Assembly (NCBI GenBank): GCA_963678675.1
Contig: OY783191.1
Coordinates: 24,448,955-24,512,954 of the forward strand
Reading direction: 5' to 3'
DNA from: Xiphydria camelus
Taxonomy: Eukaryota > Arthropoda > Insecta > Hymenoptera > Xiphydriidae
DNA: 64,000 nt
Position 1 is the first letter of the stretch; each line of letters starts with the position of its first letter. A program made the translations under genes and the position numbers. This document shows, piece after piece, positions 32,324 through 42,327 of the stretch. Below the pieces are notes generated by a model. The model ran no database searches, had not been told where the DNA came from, and saw only the letters and a list, made by a program, of their open reading frames with translations.

Positions 32324-32838
32324 TTTATTTACGAGTAAGGGCAAAATTTCAGCGGTGCATGCAAAAGGATTTCTTATGCCGGGTTTATACGCTTGCCAAA
32401 TCTCGACAAGCCATCACAAATTCAAACGTGTGAATAGCACTTTGGCTTTGCTTGTGTAGGCTTGCTAGTACTTGTCGCCGATCCGACCGAGTGTCGGTTT
32501 TTGGCACAAATCAAAGGAAGTTTACGGTAAGCGCTTGCGAAGCGTTTACACGTTTTTACGTTTGTGAATGTTTGGAGTTTGAGGCAAGTGCCAAGCGTGT
32601 AAACCCGGCATTAAAACTATTCCAACATCTCGAGTTAATATGTAACAACATATATAGTGTCATAAGTAGTATTTTTACATGTGATGAAATAATTCGTCAC
32701 GGTTATTGGAAGAGTATACTTATTGTTAGAGTTAAAGGTAAAATGTCTACATGGATTTCTGAAGACGACCAAAATATAAGAAAAATCCGATGGCCTGTAC
32801 ATTCGAAAGCGGTATGTTTTATTTCTCCAAAATACTAA
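32320..32838 (+). pseudogene. Right part of the split unidentified ORF
   Basis: Starts with a near-identical copy of 26922-27017 (ATTTATTTACGAGTAAGGGC onwards), is interrupted by the MITE at 32377-32610, then continues the same frame past ICNNIY into SVISSIFTCDEIIRHGYWKS and KGKMSTWISEDDQNIRKIRW, with a TAA at 32836-32838. No domain recognised. The frame is well conserved across the break, which suggests a formerly coding exon or transposon ORF. Confidence 0.35.
32377..32610. mobile_element. 234-bp MITE with TTA duplication
   Basis: TGCCGGGTTTATACGCTTG and the inverse CAAGCGTGTAAACCCGGCA are flanked by TTA at 32374-32376 and 32611-32613. The undisturbed copy of the site at about 26975 has no insert, which confirms the boundaries. 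TWA target and length fit a Harbinger-type MITE. Confidence 0.8.
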
Positions 32839-33040
32839 ACAAAGTGAAAAATATAAGGGCACTCTAGTTTATAAATCCCTGTCAAAATATCACGAGAATA
32901 AATCAAAAGTAACGTGGTTACAATTAATTAGCTCGTATCGGTATAAAATGTGAGATTTTAATTTGGTGGTAATAAAAAGCTATTCTCCTACATGTAGGTA
33001 CGTATTCTCCTCATGAATAAATTCCAAAAAATAATGAAAT
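32839..33040. other. Short AT-rich spacer
   Basis: Nothing recognised. Its last about 30 nt (CATGAATAAATTCCAAAAA) are shared with the flank of the second copy of the next MITE at 51198. Confidence 0.4.
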
Positions 33041-33753
33041 CCCCCCACAAAAACAGATTCCCTGTAAAAAAGGCGGCATGTTCATTCAGTGCCAACAAAC
33101 ATTGATACGTAAAATACTCTCCAAAAAAGATTTGAAATCAATTAAGATCGCCATGTTCAAGATTTATATATAAAAAGTAAAAGGCATCATTTGAAAGGAA
33201 AATTATTGTAACTCGTTACTCAAAAATTCGACTAAAAAAATGTGTAAACAAATTTTCATAAAAAAGAACTTGCCGCGTTTTTCCTTCAAAATAAAAAATT
33301 TACGGAGAATTACATTCGATGTTTATGCATTTATGATTTTAAATAAGTTCATACACTTATATGATACCACCAGTCTACCGAACGTCGCACGAGAAACCGA
33401 TCAGGCGGGGGCCTTCTGAATTTCTCTGAATTTGACTTCGGCAGTGCAATTTATGAATCACTCTAGCACCGTCCAAGCACTGCAAATTATTCGGTATAGT
33501 GGACAAAATGAAAACTTAAACGCGGCAAGTTCTTTTTTATGAAAATTTGTTTATAAATTTTTTAGTCGATTTTTTTAGTAACGAGACAATAATTTTCCTT
33601 TCAAATGATGCATTTACTTTTTATATATAAATCTTGAACATGGCGATCTTAATTGATTTCAAATCTTTTTTGGAGAGTATTTTACGTATCAATTTTTGTT
33701 GGCACTGAATGAACACGCCGCCTTTTTTTTACAGAGAATCTGTTTTTGTGGGG
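33041..33753. mobile_element. 0.7-kb foldback MITE, copy 1
   Basis: CCCACAAAAACAGATTC at the left and GAATCTGTTTTTGTGGG at the right begin arms of about 260 bp with AAGGCGGCATGTTCATTCAG, TTGATACGTAAAATACTC and AAGAACTTGCCGCG in both orientations. The centre is non-repeated (about 33290-33510). A second copy lies at 51226-51950. Confidence 0.8.
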
Positions 33754-33774
33754 TGTAATATGACATGGTTGGGG

Positions 33775-34262
33775 GGTTGAGGAAAGGGCCTAGCGGAATA
33801 AGCATGTGAAATCTGCCCCCACGTGTATCAGCACCAAATTTATATGATCGATAGGCATCTATGAGAAACTAAATCTCCTAAATTTTTAGACCCCTAATCG
33901 CTATAGGGGGGGGGGGGAGTTATGAGGGGGGGAAGTAAAATATAAAAATAACTTTTTTTTTTTCTCCGGAACGGCTCGACCGATTTTCGTGAAAAAAAAT
34001 ATGTGTTACTCTTCCTGTGAAAAGCCAATTTCAAGAAAAAATATCTCGAATTTTTTTTTGAAAATTCGTCCAAAAAAAATTTATGAAATTTTTAAACAAC
34101 TTTTTAAATGTATTAATTAATCGGAACCACTCCAATTCTTCTCTCATTTTTTTCTTTGGAATATCATTAATAACATAATTTTTCCAATTTCATCGGAAGT
34201 GTACCCCACTGAAAAATATTAACAAATGTACACGGCTCATCACCTACCTTCTATATATATGT
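33775..34262. repeat. Dispersed repeat, inverted copy of 2337-2700
   Basis: Runs from CTAGCGGAATAAGCATGTG to GTACACGGCTCATCACCTACC and matches the earlier copy in reverse, with an extra internal segment. It includes a 12-13-nt G run at about 33907-33919. Confidence 0.55.
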
Positions 34263-34274
34263 ATATATGATATA

Positions 34275-34711
34275 CACTGTACACTTACTACAAAGGAATT
34301 TTTCCACTTTTATATGATAATTCGGCATATGATAATTGTTAATTTTTTGGAACAGTCTTTCAATGCTATTATTTATTTATTTATTATTATTTCAATGCTT
34401 CTTTTACTATGAACGAGCTCGCATCTCACGATACGGGGTGCTTCATTTCTGTAAGTCTTCTGGCCTCTCACTTATAAATACTTACATATAGTTACAAGTA
34501 CTCGATGAAAAAACAATTTTAATCCTCGTCACTGTTTTCATCTACTACTGGAACGATTCCATTTTTCATGAACATTTTACTCAGTATTTCAGCTGGTCGA
34601 ATAATTTTTGATAAGTATCTTGCATTTGATAAATAATACACAATGGCAGCAATGTGAGAACAGCAGCCAACTGTTCTTCTGCCATTAGCACATTCACATG
34701 CACTTAGCTTA
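34275..34711 (-). pseudogene. SWIM zinc-finger 3' end in an element terminus, inverted
   Basis: The terminus CACTGTACACTTACTACAAAGG at 34275 leads into about 425 bp matching, in reverse, 51955-52383. Between 34519 (stop) and 34700 the minus strand encodes the SWIM-type finger CECANGRRTVGCCSH (C-x-C...C-x-H) and the tail ILSKIFMKSGIVPVVDENSD. That is the C-terminal part of a DDE_4+SWIM transposase. It points away from the DDE gene that follows at 34726, so it is not the 3' end of that gene but an inverted copy of one, as expected if the inverted arms carry the 3' end of the gene. Confidence 0.6.
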
Positions 34712-34725
34712 GCTTAGCAAAGATA

Positions 34726-35902
34726 ATGGAAACTTTTTCCTTGAAATGTGATTCAACGTTGTATGATAAACTTAGTGATTCAAGTATTTCAGAAGAGCAA
34801 AGTCAAGTATTTACAGGACTATCTTGGGACAATCTTATTGAACTGAGAGACATGATGGTTTCCATGCGAAATAGGGAGTCGCGGTCTGTAATGCAAGCCC
34901 TCACATTGTATTTCTTTTTAAACTCCTAACCGGAAATTCCAACAAGATGTTAGCTTCTATATTAGGTATAGAACATGAATAGACGATTTCAGATTACTGT
35001 GCTAGCGCAGTTACATCATTTGAAAATGATATCTTACCAACTCGTTTCGGCATTAAAAGTATTAACAGAGCCGACATTTTGAAAAACCATACAACGAAAA
35101 TCGCAAAAAAGTTGTTCAACGCGGACTCCTTGCTTTTAGTTTGTGATGGTACCTATGCACGACACCAAAAAAGTACAAATAATGAATACCAAAGAAAATC
35201 TTTCTCTGGCCAAAAGAAAGTTCCTCTTTGCAAGCCTTTTACGATTTGTACTACTAATGGATACATAGTAGATATGCTCGGAAGTTATCCTGTCAATGAA
35301 AATGATGCAAAAATTCTAGAATCTATCATTCAAGACGAGTATGGTTTATGTGCATTACTAGAAAAGAAAGATATGTTTGTACACTCGATTGCGGTTTTCG
35401 AGATATAAAACAATATCTCGAAGATAAACATTTTGGAGTATTGATGCCTGCTTTGAAAGGGAAGCGCAAGCAATTAACGACTCAATAATCTAACCCATCT
35501 CGTTTTGTGACTAAAATTCGCTGGGTAGTTGAATCTGTTAACGGCATTCTCAAACAAAAATATCGTCTTCTAGATCATAAAATCGAAGACAAACTGATAC
35601 CTAAAGTTGGAGTTTATTTTAGAATTGCTTCATTTTTGAATAACTCGTACGGCAAAAGGCTACAATCTGATGTAGAATACACTGATGAAATTTTAGAAAG
35701 AATGCACAGTCAGAATGGCACGGAAAATGATCTAACTACCGAGGCAGAGACGAAAGGTTGGATCCGGCGAAAGGTTCTTTTCAAAACTCTCACTTCTGAC
35801 GAAATCCTTGACTTTCCAGAAATGACCGAAAAGGAATTGAATATTATTTTTTGTCACTCAGTGCCAAATACTCGATTTTACGGGCATCCTCGACGCATGT
35901 GA
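34726..35902 (+). pseudogene. DDE_4-type transposase, decayed
   Basis: Begins METFSLKCDSTLYDKL at 34726. Catalytic-core blocks follow: LLLVCDGTYARHQKS (first Asp), YQRKSFSGQKKVPLCKPFTI, then DCGFRDIKQYLEDKHFG (second Asp, reached only after a one-base shift near 35385) and TKIRWVVESVNGILKQKYRL (Glu), ending with a DEILDFPEMTEKELN-like segment. This is the DDE_Tnp_4-like family that in animals often carries a C-terminal SWIM finger. Stops at 34927 and about 34980, a frameshift near 35385 and a stop near 35487 kill it. Its own 3' SWIM part should lie beyond 35902 but is absent, so the right end is truncated. Confidence 0.7.
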
Positions 35903-36597
35903 AATGACGTTTCACGACCTAATGTGTGAAAGGTTGCGCAGTGCGTGAAATAACCTGCGCAGTGCTTGAAATAAAAGTGGCACACTCGAGATGATATCAC
36001 TGCGATTATTACTTGAAGTTGGCAGTCAGTGTGTCCAACGCCACGCATTCGCAGCACAACTCTACGCAGCTGACGCAAAGCCAACCTAACCTAACTTAAC
36101 CCATTCACTGCCGCTGTCGCACACATTTAGTTTATTCTCTCTTAACTCTGCTATCGGTTGCTGTTCCATCTCGCGATAAACGGAATTCGACACAATGCTT
36201 CGAACCATTTAATATTATCATAGTCAGAAATATCTCGCAAATCCATAGCTACTCTCGGAATCTACGAAACGGCAGGGGGTATTTTTCGGCAAATCTAGGC
36301 TGAACGTGCGCTCGCAGTCCGGCAGCATTCTTGGGAAGGGGTAATTACCGATCGCATCGGAAGAAGCCATTTCCCACAATACCTATTGTAATAGATACCG
36401 CTATACTTAGAATAATAAATCAGCTTTGTAAATGGAAGACAAGACGAATCTCTCTAATAGATGGCCGGTCGGATTAACTTAATACCTGGCTTATCCAGGT
36501 ACAAAGAATCGAACCGTCATTCGATGCAACATGACTCCTTTTATGGCCAGGGACGAGCAACGGCATCCTTTTTTTTTCAAAACTTTGACACCCTGTA
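35903..36597. other. Unassigned interval
   Basis: No gene recognised. Contains AACCTAACCTAACTTAACC near 36083 and CATTCACTGCCGC near 36107, the latter echoed inverted near 46600. Around 36560-36596 a short piece TTTGACACCCTGTA matches the 712-2334 foldback family. Confidence 0.4.
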
Positions 36598-36675
36598 GGG
36601 TAAAACGGGGTGAGTTGGCGAATGGAGTTGGCCCCTCGTTTCTATGGAAAGAAATCAACTCACCCTGTTTTACCC
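36598..36675. mobile_element. 78-bp MITE with TA duplication
   Basis: GGGTAAAACGGGGTGAGTTG and its near-inverse are flanked by TA at 36596-36597 and 36676-36677. It is inserted in a relic of the 712-2334 family. Confidence 0.7.
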
Positions 36676-36677
36676 TA

Positions 36678-37355
36678 TATCGAAAACGACAGCCTGCAGA
36701 AAATGTTTGTAAAAGGAAAAATCTACAGTTTCACGTTGTAACACATACTCTGTTACACCCTATATATCGCGGTGATACTAATTACTAAGGATCGTCAATC
36801 AGAATTCCGACCATCGCACAGTGGTTCCGAAATAGATCAAAAGTCCATAATATTCATAACTGCTTACTATGATGCTAAGCTCAGATACGTACATTTTTTT
36901 ACGTACGTTTAAGTTATAGTTTGAAGCATGCCCTTGATTATTATATAACATTTTACATGCCATTCTTGTCCCATTTTAATTTATTGAACTTTTACGGTTT
37001 CGTAGTCTTATTGTTACGAAATCAGTTTTCTCTATTTAAAACAATTTGCTTGGTTTCAGGTACGTTTTATAAGTGTACGTTTTCAAGGATGCATATTTTT
37101 GAATAATACTAGGTACCAGTATAATACCTATATCTTTTTTAATTAATAAGCTGCTTTTGACTTTTATTGTAAGCATTAAGAAAATGTGCTTTTTGTTAAA
37201 TTATTTTTTCCAACTACTTTTCCTATTACCACCTCTGGAAAAAGTTCATAGATACAAGTATGTTTTTGAATTATTTTATATCATTTAATAATGAATGTTT
37301 CAGTTTAATATATTTTTTTATTATGTTCCATTTACGTTATCATAGGAGAATAAAT
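36678..37355. other. AT-rich intergenic sequence
   Basis: No gene or clear repeat recognised. Confidence 0.45.
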
Positions 37356-37590
37356 GAGGGGGCAGTGGAAAAGTGGTACAAGTCACAATTTGGATTATTT
37401 GAGTTAACTGCAAAAATGCATAGTTAAAGTAAATATCTGTTTCGAAAAAAAAATGGTATAAGTGTATAATGGTATGGTTGCCACTTTACCACTTTTTTTT
37501 CTAAACAGATATTTACTTTAACTATGCATTTTTGCTGTTAGCTCAAATAATCCAAATTGTGACTTGTACCACTTTTCCACTAACCCCCTC
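37356..37590. mobile_element. 235-bp hairpin MITE
   Basis: GAGGGGG...AGTGGAAAAGTGGTACAAG and its complement form long arms that also share CACAATTTGGATTATTTGAG and TTTACTTTAACTATGCA. Non-coding. Confidence 0.75.
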
Positions 37591-37767
37591 AAATATTTGG
37601 TTAATTTTTGGTCTTTTATTTTAACAGTATATCTTTAGTTATTAATATACTTATGACCGCGTTTGCTTAGATCGCCGGACCACTGTGTATCGTTTGTTGG
37701 AACACGCAAATTAATAAACTGTAAACTGCGGCACACTGTTACAGAGAAGTAGATACCTAGTAGTCCA

Positions 37768-38589
37768 AGAGCCAGCGCCTCAAAAAGTCTCTGAATTTAC
37801 TAAGCCTAGTTTTTTTATAGTTTATTGCACTAACATACTGCGGTCAGTCAAGCGAAACTTAGAACAGGTGTCTCAGGGACGCTATCAAAGTTGTCGTTCC
37901 TGCCGGGGTAATAATATGAATTTACTAAGGTTGAAAATCGGTATACAACTTATATATTGCATATAAATAAAAGTTATATGACAGTCAGTCAGCTGAATGT
38001 CGGGACAGAGCTGGTCAGTCAGCAAAAAAAGAAATGAAGATTTCGCGCGCTCGGCGTTGCAGGCGATTTCAAATCAGAGTATAGGAAAGAGCGCAGGTAT
38101 ACTCCTAGGTAAATATCACGGTCCCAAACCTTCCTTGGAAGGTAATTTTCGGACAATATATGTGGGTACTGCGGGAGATGGCTGGTTACGAATTGTCCGG
38201 AAATTACCTTCCAAGGAAGGTTTGGGACCGTGATATTTACCTACGAGTATACCTGCGCTCTTTTGAAATCGCCTGCAACGCTGAGCGCGCGAAATTTTCA
38301 TTTCTTTTTTTGCTGACTGACCAGCTCTGTACCGACATTCAGCTGACTGACTGTCATAACTTTTATTTATATGCAATATACAAGTTGTATACCGATTTTC
38401 AACCTTAGTAAATTCATATTATTACCCCGGCAGGAATGACAACTTTGATAGCGTCCCTGAGACACCTGTTCTAAGTTTCGCTTGACTGTGTGTGTGACCG
38501 CAGTGTATGTTAGTCTACACAATCAGTGTAATAAACTATAAAAAAAACTAGGCTTAGTAAATTCAGAGACTTTTTTAGGCGCTGGCTCT
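37768..38589. repeat. 822-bp near-perfect palindrome
   Basis: The arms start AGAGCCAGCGCCT and end AGGCGCTGGCTCT. They share TTTACTAAGCCTAG, CAAGCGAAACTTAGAACAGG, GGTAATAATATGAATTTAC and GGTCCCAAACCTTCCTTGGA. Identity looks above 90%, with a centre near 38175. Paired frames of 78-86 codons on the two strands come from the symmetry. Confidence 0.75.
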
Positions 38590-39230
38590 CCGTCTATTGG
38601 GACCGTGCAACATTTGTACAGTGATACCTGGTGGCAGTAGTCGGCGAAAAATAGGCACTTTTATACACTACCAAATACGATAAGAATATAGAAATCCTCG
38701 GCAAAACCAATTAGTGAACAACAATATGAATGTTTTTCATCAGGTGTATTTTATAACAATTATTTATATGTATAGAATTGCAATAAATAGTAAGTACAAC
38801 ATTTAGGGCCGGTTTATTCACCTTCAGATACGTTGACTGCCATATAATGTACTTTAACTCGGTAGCGGTGGTGGCTGGCAGTGAACGAGTTACATTTACC
38901 CAGCAGATACCTTGGATACAATTTTACCGTGTTATGCAATAACGGATTAAGGGGGTATTACTGTCTAGACGCTTGTTTTTAATGTAATTTTTAGGAATTA
39001 ATTTTACGAAAACTATCAAACCTACAGTCCCGGGGTTTTTGACGCATAATAAGACATGTTTCAACTAATAACACAAATTTGTATAAAACATTTTATTGGA
39101 ATCGGTACAAGTTATGCGCTGTTATGCAGATCGTGACGTGAGATGGTGGTGTATTTTATAGCAATTATTTATATGTGTAGGTATAGAATTACAATAAGCA
39201 AATAGAAGGATGCGGCACAGCGCAGAAGGT
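38590..39230. other. Unassigned interval with a short direct repeat
   Basis: GTGTATTTTATARCAATTAT and TATAGAATTRCAATAA occur at about 38748-38790 and again at 39149-39200. The second copy leads directly into the Harbinger-like gene, so this may be the duplicated 5' end of that element. Otherwise nothing recognised. Confidence 0.35.
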
Positions 39231-39234
39231 TACT

Positions 39235-39836
39235 TTAGATGTGGCAGTTGGAAATGATTTAGTGGTGGATGAATGTAAAGATAGAGGAATTCATTTTCAC
39301 GGATCAGTTACAAACGATGAACAGCTCATAGACCTTACTGGTGTATCATTTGATCATTTTCATTTCCTGATTTTTTATTCACTTTTGGAAATGCAACAAT
39401 GCCTGATTGTTTCAAGGCCCAATATGCTGATACTCGAGTGATTATTGACTGCGCTGAGTTCAGAATTGACGTTCCTTCTGCTGTTGATGATCGCGTGTAT
39501 TGTGTTACTCACATTATAAAAAATAAGGGCGGTAGAAAAAGTGACTCACAGATAACAATTGAGTCCGGTCTCATAGACTTGTTACAGGACGGCGATATAG
39601 TTTTGGCGGATAAAGGATTTCCAGAAATAAAAACCACACTCGACAGCGCAGGGAAAAAGGTTATTCTAGTTATGCCACCTTTTCTGGAAAAGAACTTTCA
39701 CTTTTCTAAAGAGAAAACTGAACAAACTTATTCTATTGCAAAAGTTAGAATACACGTCGAAAGAATCATGCAGCGTTTAAGAACTCATCAGATCTTGAAT
39801 AAAATTCCTGAACATATGTTTCACTACGTTGATGCA
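39235..39836 (+). pseudogene. Harbinger-like (DDE_4) transposase, internally deleted
   Basis: Encodes RGIHFHGSVTNDEQLIDLTG, then after a deletion of the helix-turn-helix region MPDCFKAQYADTRVIIDCAE (first Asp), NKGGRKSDSQITIESGLIDL, ILADKGF-like VLADKGFPEIKTTLD (second Asp) and AKVRIHVERIMQRLRTHQIL (Glu). This order is that of PIF/Harbinger-type DDE_Tnp_4 enzymes. The middle deletion is obvious by comparison with the minus-strand copy next door, where the missing MEKLTV...SRIFYSTLESL segment is present. The last codons are replaced at the junction with that copy. Confidence 0.75.
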
Positions 39837-40905
39837 AATATTGGCGGTTGTAGATTTACAAGTACACAGCACATATGTATAATACTGTCAACATGATCGA
39901 ATAAATGTTCCGGTATTTTATTTAAAATATGGTAAGTCCTCAAACGTTGCATTATCCTTTCCACGTGAATTCTAACTCTAGCCACAGTATAAGTGTCCCT
40001 AGTTTCTCCTCGTGAAAATTCTTTTTTTTTTCTAAAAATGGTGGCATAATCACAATCACTTTTTTACCTTGATTGTCAATAATATTTTTAATTTCTGGGA
40101 ATCCTTTATCTGCTAGTACACACTGTATCTCCTTCTTCTAAATAATCAATGAAACCAGATTCGATTGTTATTTGAGAGAATCACTTTTTCGGCCACCGGC
40201 TGCAGGAGACTTAAAACAGATAAAACCACCAGGAGTAATACCAATCAACACTTTAATAGTAAACCCCTTCTTATAGTGAGAATAACAAAAAACTCAATCA
40301 TCCAATGTAGAAGGAATATCTATTTTGAACTCGGTACAGTCAATGATGACTCGAGTATCACTGTTCTGTGGCTTGAAGGAATCAGGCATTGTTGCTCGAA
40401 CACTTGATTTGTCTGGCCAAAATACTAAAGTTGCTGTCGCTTGAGTTAGACTTTCCAAAGTTGAATAAAAGATCCTGGAAACTGTTGTTCTATGAATAGA
40501 AAATATTGCGCTAATCGCTGCGAATGTTAAAGCAGTTTTCATTTTGAAAAGAAAAATAAACAGCCTAATATTTTTTGGAATTTGGATTTTTTCTGACACA
40601 GTCAGTTTCTCCATCAAAAAGTTGAAAATATCAAATGACACACCAGCAAGATCTGTCAGTTGTTCATCGTTTTCAACTGATCCTTGGAAATTAATTCCAT
40701 CATCAAATTCATTGTATACAGAATCAGATCTAACTACCGTATCGACATAATCTTTTTGCAGTGTGCTACACCTTTTATTTTTGAACTTCCTCGAACAATT
40801 TATTTCTATTGTACCAGTTGGCATATTTATCTCAGTTTGAGTTTCAGCTTCACAGGTGTTAGATCCAAAGCTAAATCTATTGCAACAGGACTTGGAGACA
40901 ATATA
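39837..40905 (-). pseudogene. Harbinger-like transposase, second copy, inverted
   Basis: On the minus strand from about 40905: CNRFSFGSNTCEAETQTEIN, GINFQGSVENDEQLTDLAG, a complete helix-turn-helix segment (ALTFAAISAIFSIHRTTVSR), LVFWPDKSSVRATMPDSFKP and RVIIDCTEFKIDIPS (first Asp), after which a stop ends the long frame at 40294. Further on, decayed blocks match GGRKSDSQITIESG (near 40190), the second-Asp region and a RIHVE-like block (near 39970), down to the C-terminus near 39840. It meets the plus-strand copy tail to tail at about 39836. Its 5' end is cut by the copia leader near 40905. Confidence 0.7.
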
Positions 40906-41036
40906 TGACCGTATCGCAGCGATCGGGCGGATAGGAGTCGAGAGAGCCAGTGAAACGTGTGTCAAGTGGACTGCGGACTCGCTCGGTGCGGATATTTTTC
41001 GTGTGTCCCCGGTTTATATAGAAGTGGACATTCGAG

Positions 41037-42299
41037 ATGCCGGACGACGGGCTCGTGCGTGCGGTAAAACGGTTCGACGGGACAAATTTCCAAGCTTGGA
41101 AGTTCCAAATACAGGCGGTGCTGATAGCCAAAGACATTTTCGACGTCGTCGACGGAACGAGGGAGAAGCCAGCAAGTGCGGGAGGAGCAAATGCTGCGCT
41201 CATGAAGGCGTGGATTCGAGACAACGCGAAGGCCACTGCAGTGATCGCGTCGACGATGGAAGCGGATCAAGTGAGAAGCGTCATTGTGTGCAATTCAGCA
41301 AAGGAAATGTGGGAGAAGCTGTGCACAGTGCACGAGCAAAGGTCCGCGTCGAACGTGGGGTCGTTGACCCAGCGGTTTTACTCGCACAGGATGTCGTCCA
41401 CGGACTCCGTGGTTCAACACGTGTCAACGATTCAGAACATGGCAAGACAGCTAGTTGATCTCGGTGAGACGATACCGGACACGGCTGTCATCGCGAAGAT
41501 TTTGCCAAGTCTGACGCCGAAATACAGCGTGCTCAAGACCGCGTGGGACAGCGTGGAACCATCGCAACAGACCGTGACGTACCTACTCGAGCGCCTGATT
41601 CGCGAGGAATGCAACCTGGCCGAAGACGGCGAGGGCAACAGTGCGTTAAGCGTCATAAAGAAGAAAAAAGGCGTTGAAACAAAACAAACTGGATCCAAGG
41701 ACGACGGAAAGAAAAAGAAAAAGAAGAAGAAATCCAAGAAGGACATCGAGTGCTACCGGTGTCAGCAGCTGGGGCGTTACGCCAGCGAGTGCAGCCAGAT
41801 GAAGAAAGAGGCCAAGAAAGAGAGTGACAGGGGACATGCGAGCAACAACTGCGCGTTCGTTTTCGACACATATGCCGCCAAATACACCAGTGAGTCGGAC
41901 GGGTGTAACGTCGCAGAGCAACCAACGAGGGAGCAGAAAGACCATTTACTCAGTCTTCGCAAAAAGGACGTGTGGATTTTGGACAGTGGAGCGTCGGCGC
42001 ATATCACGTCTCGACGGGACTGGCTAGTGAATCTACGTGCGGTGAAAGGAGAGAGTGTCTCTCTAGGCGACGACGGCGAGTGTCAAGTGGTCGGCATCGG
42101 GGATGTGCATGTTGAGAGGCTCGTAAACGGTGCGTGGAAGTCAGAATCGACAGAAAACGTGCTGCTTATTCCACGAGTCACGAAAAATCTCTTCTCGGGC
42201 GGTGCATGCACGTCAAAAGGATTTCGCGTAGGTTTCGGAGGGAACACAGTGGAAGTTTCGCGCAACGGTGAAACGGTAGCCACAGGTGTGAAACGGTAG
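41037..42299 (+). pseudogene. copia gag-protease segment
   Basis: 420 codons. Gag starts MPDDGLVRAVKRFDGTNFQA, the typical copia gag opening, followed by the UBN2-like capsid region. A lysine run (about residues 225-240) leads to a zinc knuckle CYRCQQLGRYASEC in which the usual His is Arg. The aspartic protease motif WILDSGASAHI lies near residue 315. The frame stops at TAG 42297-42299, created by the second copy of the 20-bp unit. The polyprotein would normally continue into integrase without a stop. Confidence 0.85.
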
Positions 42300-42327
42300 C
42301 CACAGGTGTGAAACGGTAGCCACAGGT
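42268..42327. repeat. Triplicated 20-bp unit breaking copia
   Basis: The unit GTGAAACGGTAGCCACAGGT occurs three times head to tail at 42268, 42288 and 42308. The 40 extra bases introduce an in-frame TAG and a +1 shift between protease and integrase. This looks like replication slippage, not a programmed frameshift, because it lies inside the polyprotein and not at a gag-pol junction. Confidence 0.9.

Noticed and set aside
33905..33920. Long G run as a possible regulatory quadruplex
   Set aside because: A single homopolymer in a degenerate repeat; the related copy at 2.6 kb lacks it.
38116..38376. Paired 78-86-codon frames near 38.1-38.4 kb
   Set aside because: By-product of the 822-bp palindrome.
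40905..41036. 5' long terminal repeat of the copia element
   Set aside because: Only about 130 bp lie between the Harbinger copy and gag, and nothing in it recurs after 46173.
42268..42327. Programmed frameshift between protease and integrase
   Set aside because: The shift is caused by perfect tandem duplication, with no slippery site, and lies inside the polyprotein.
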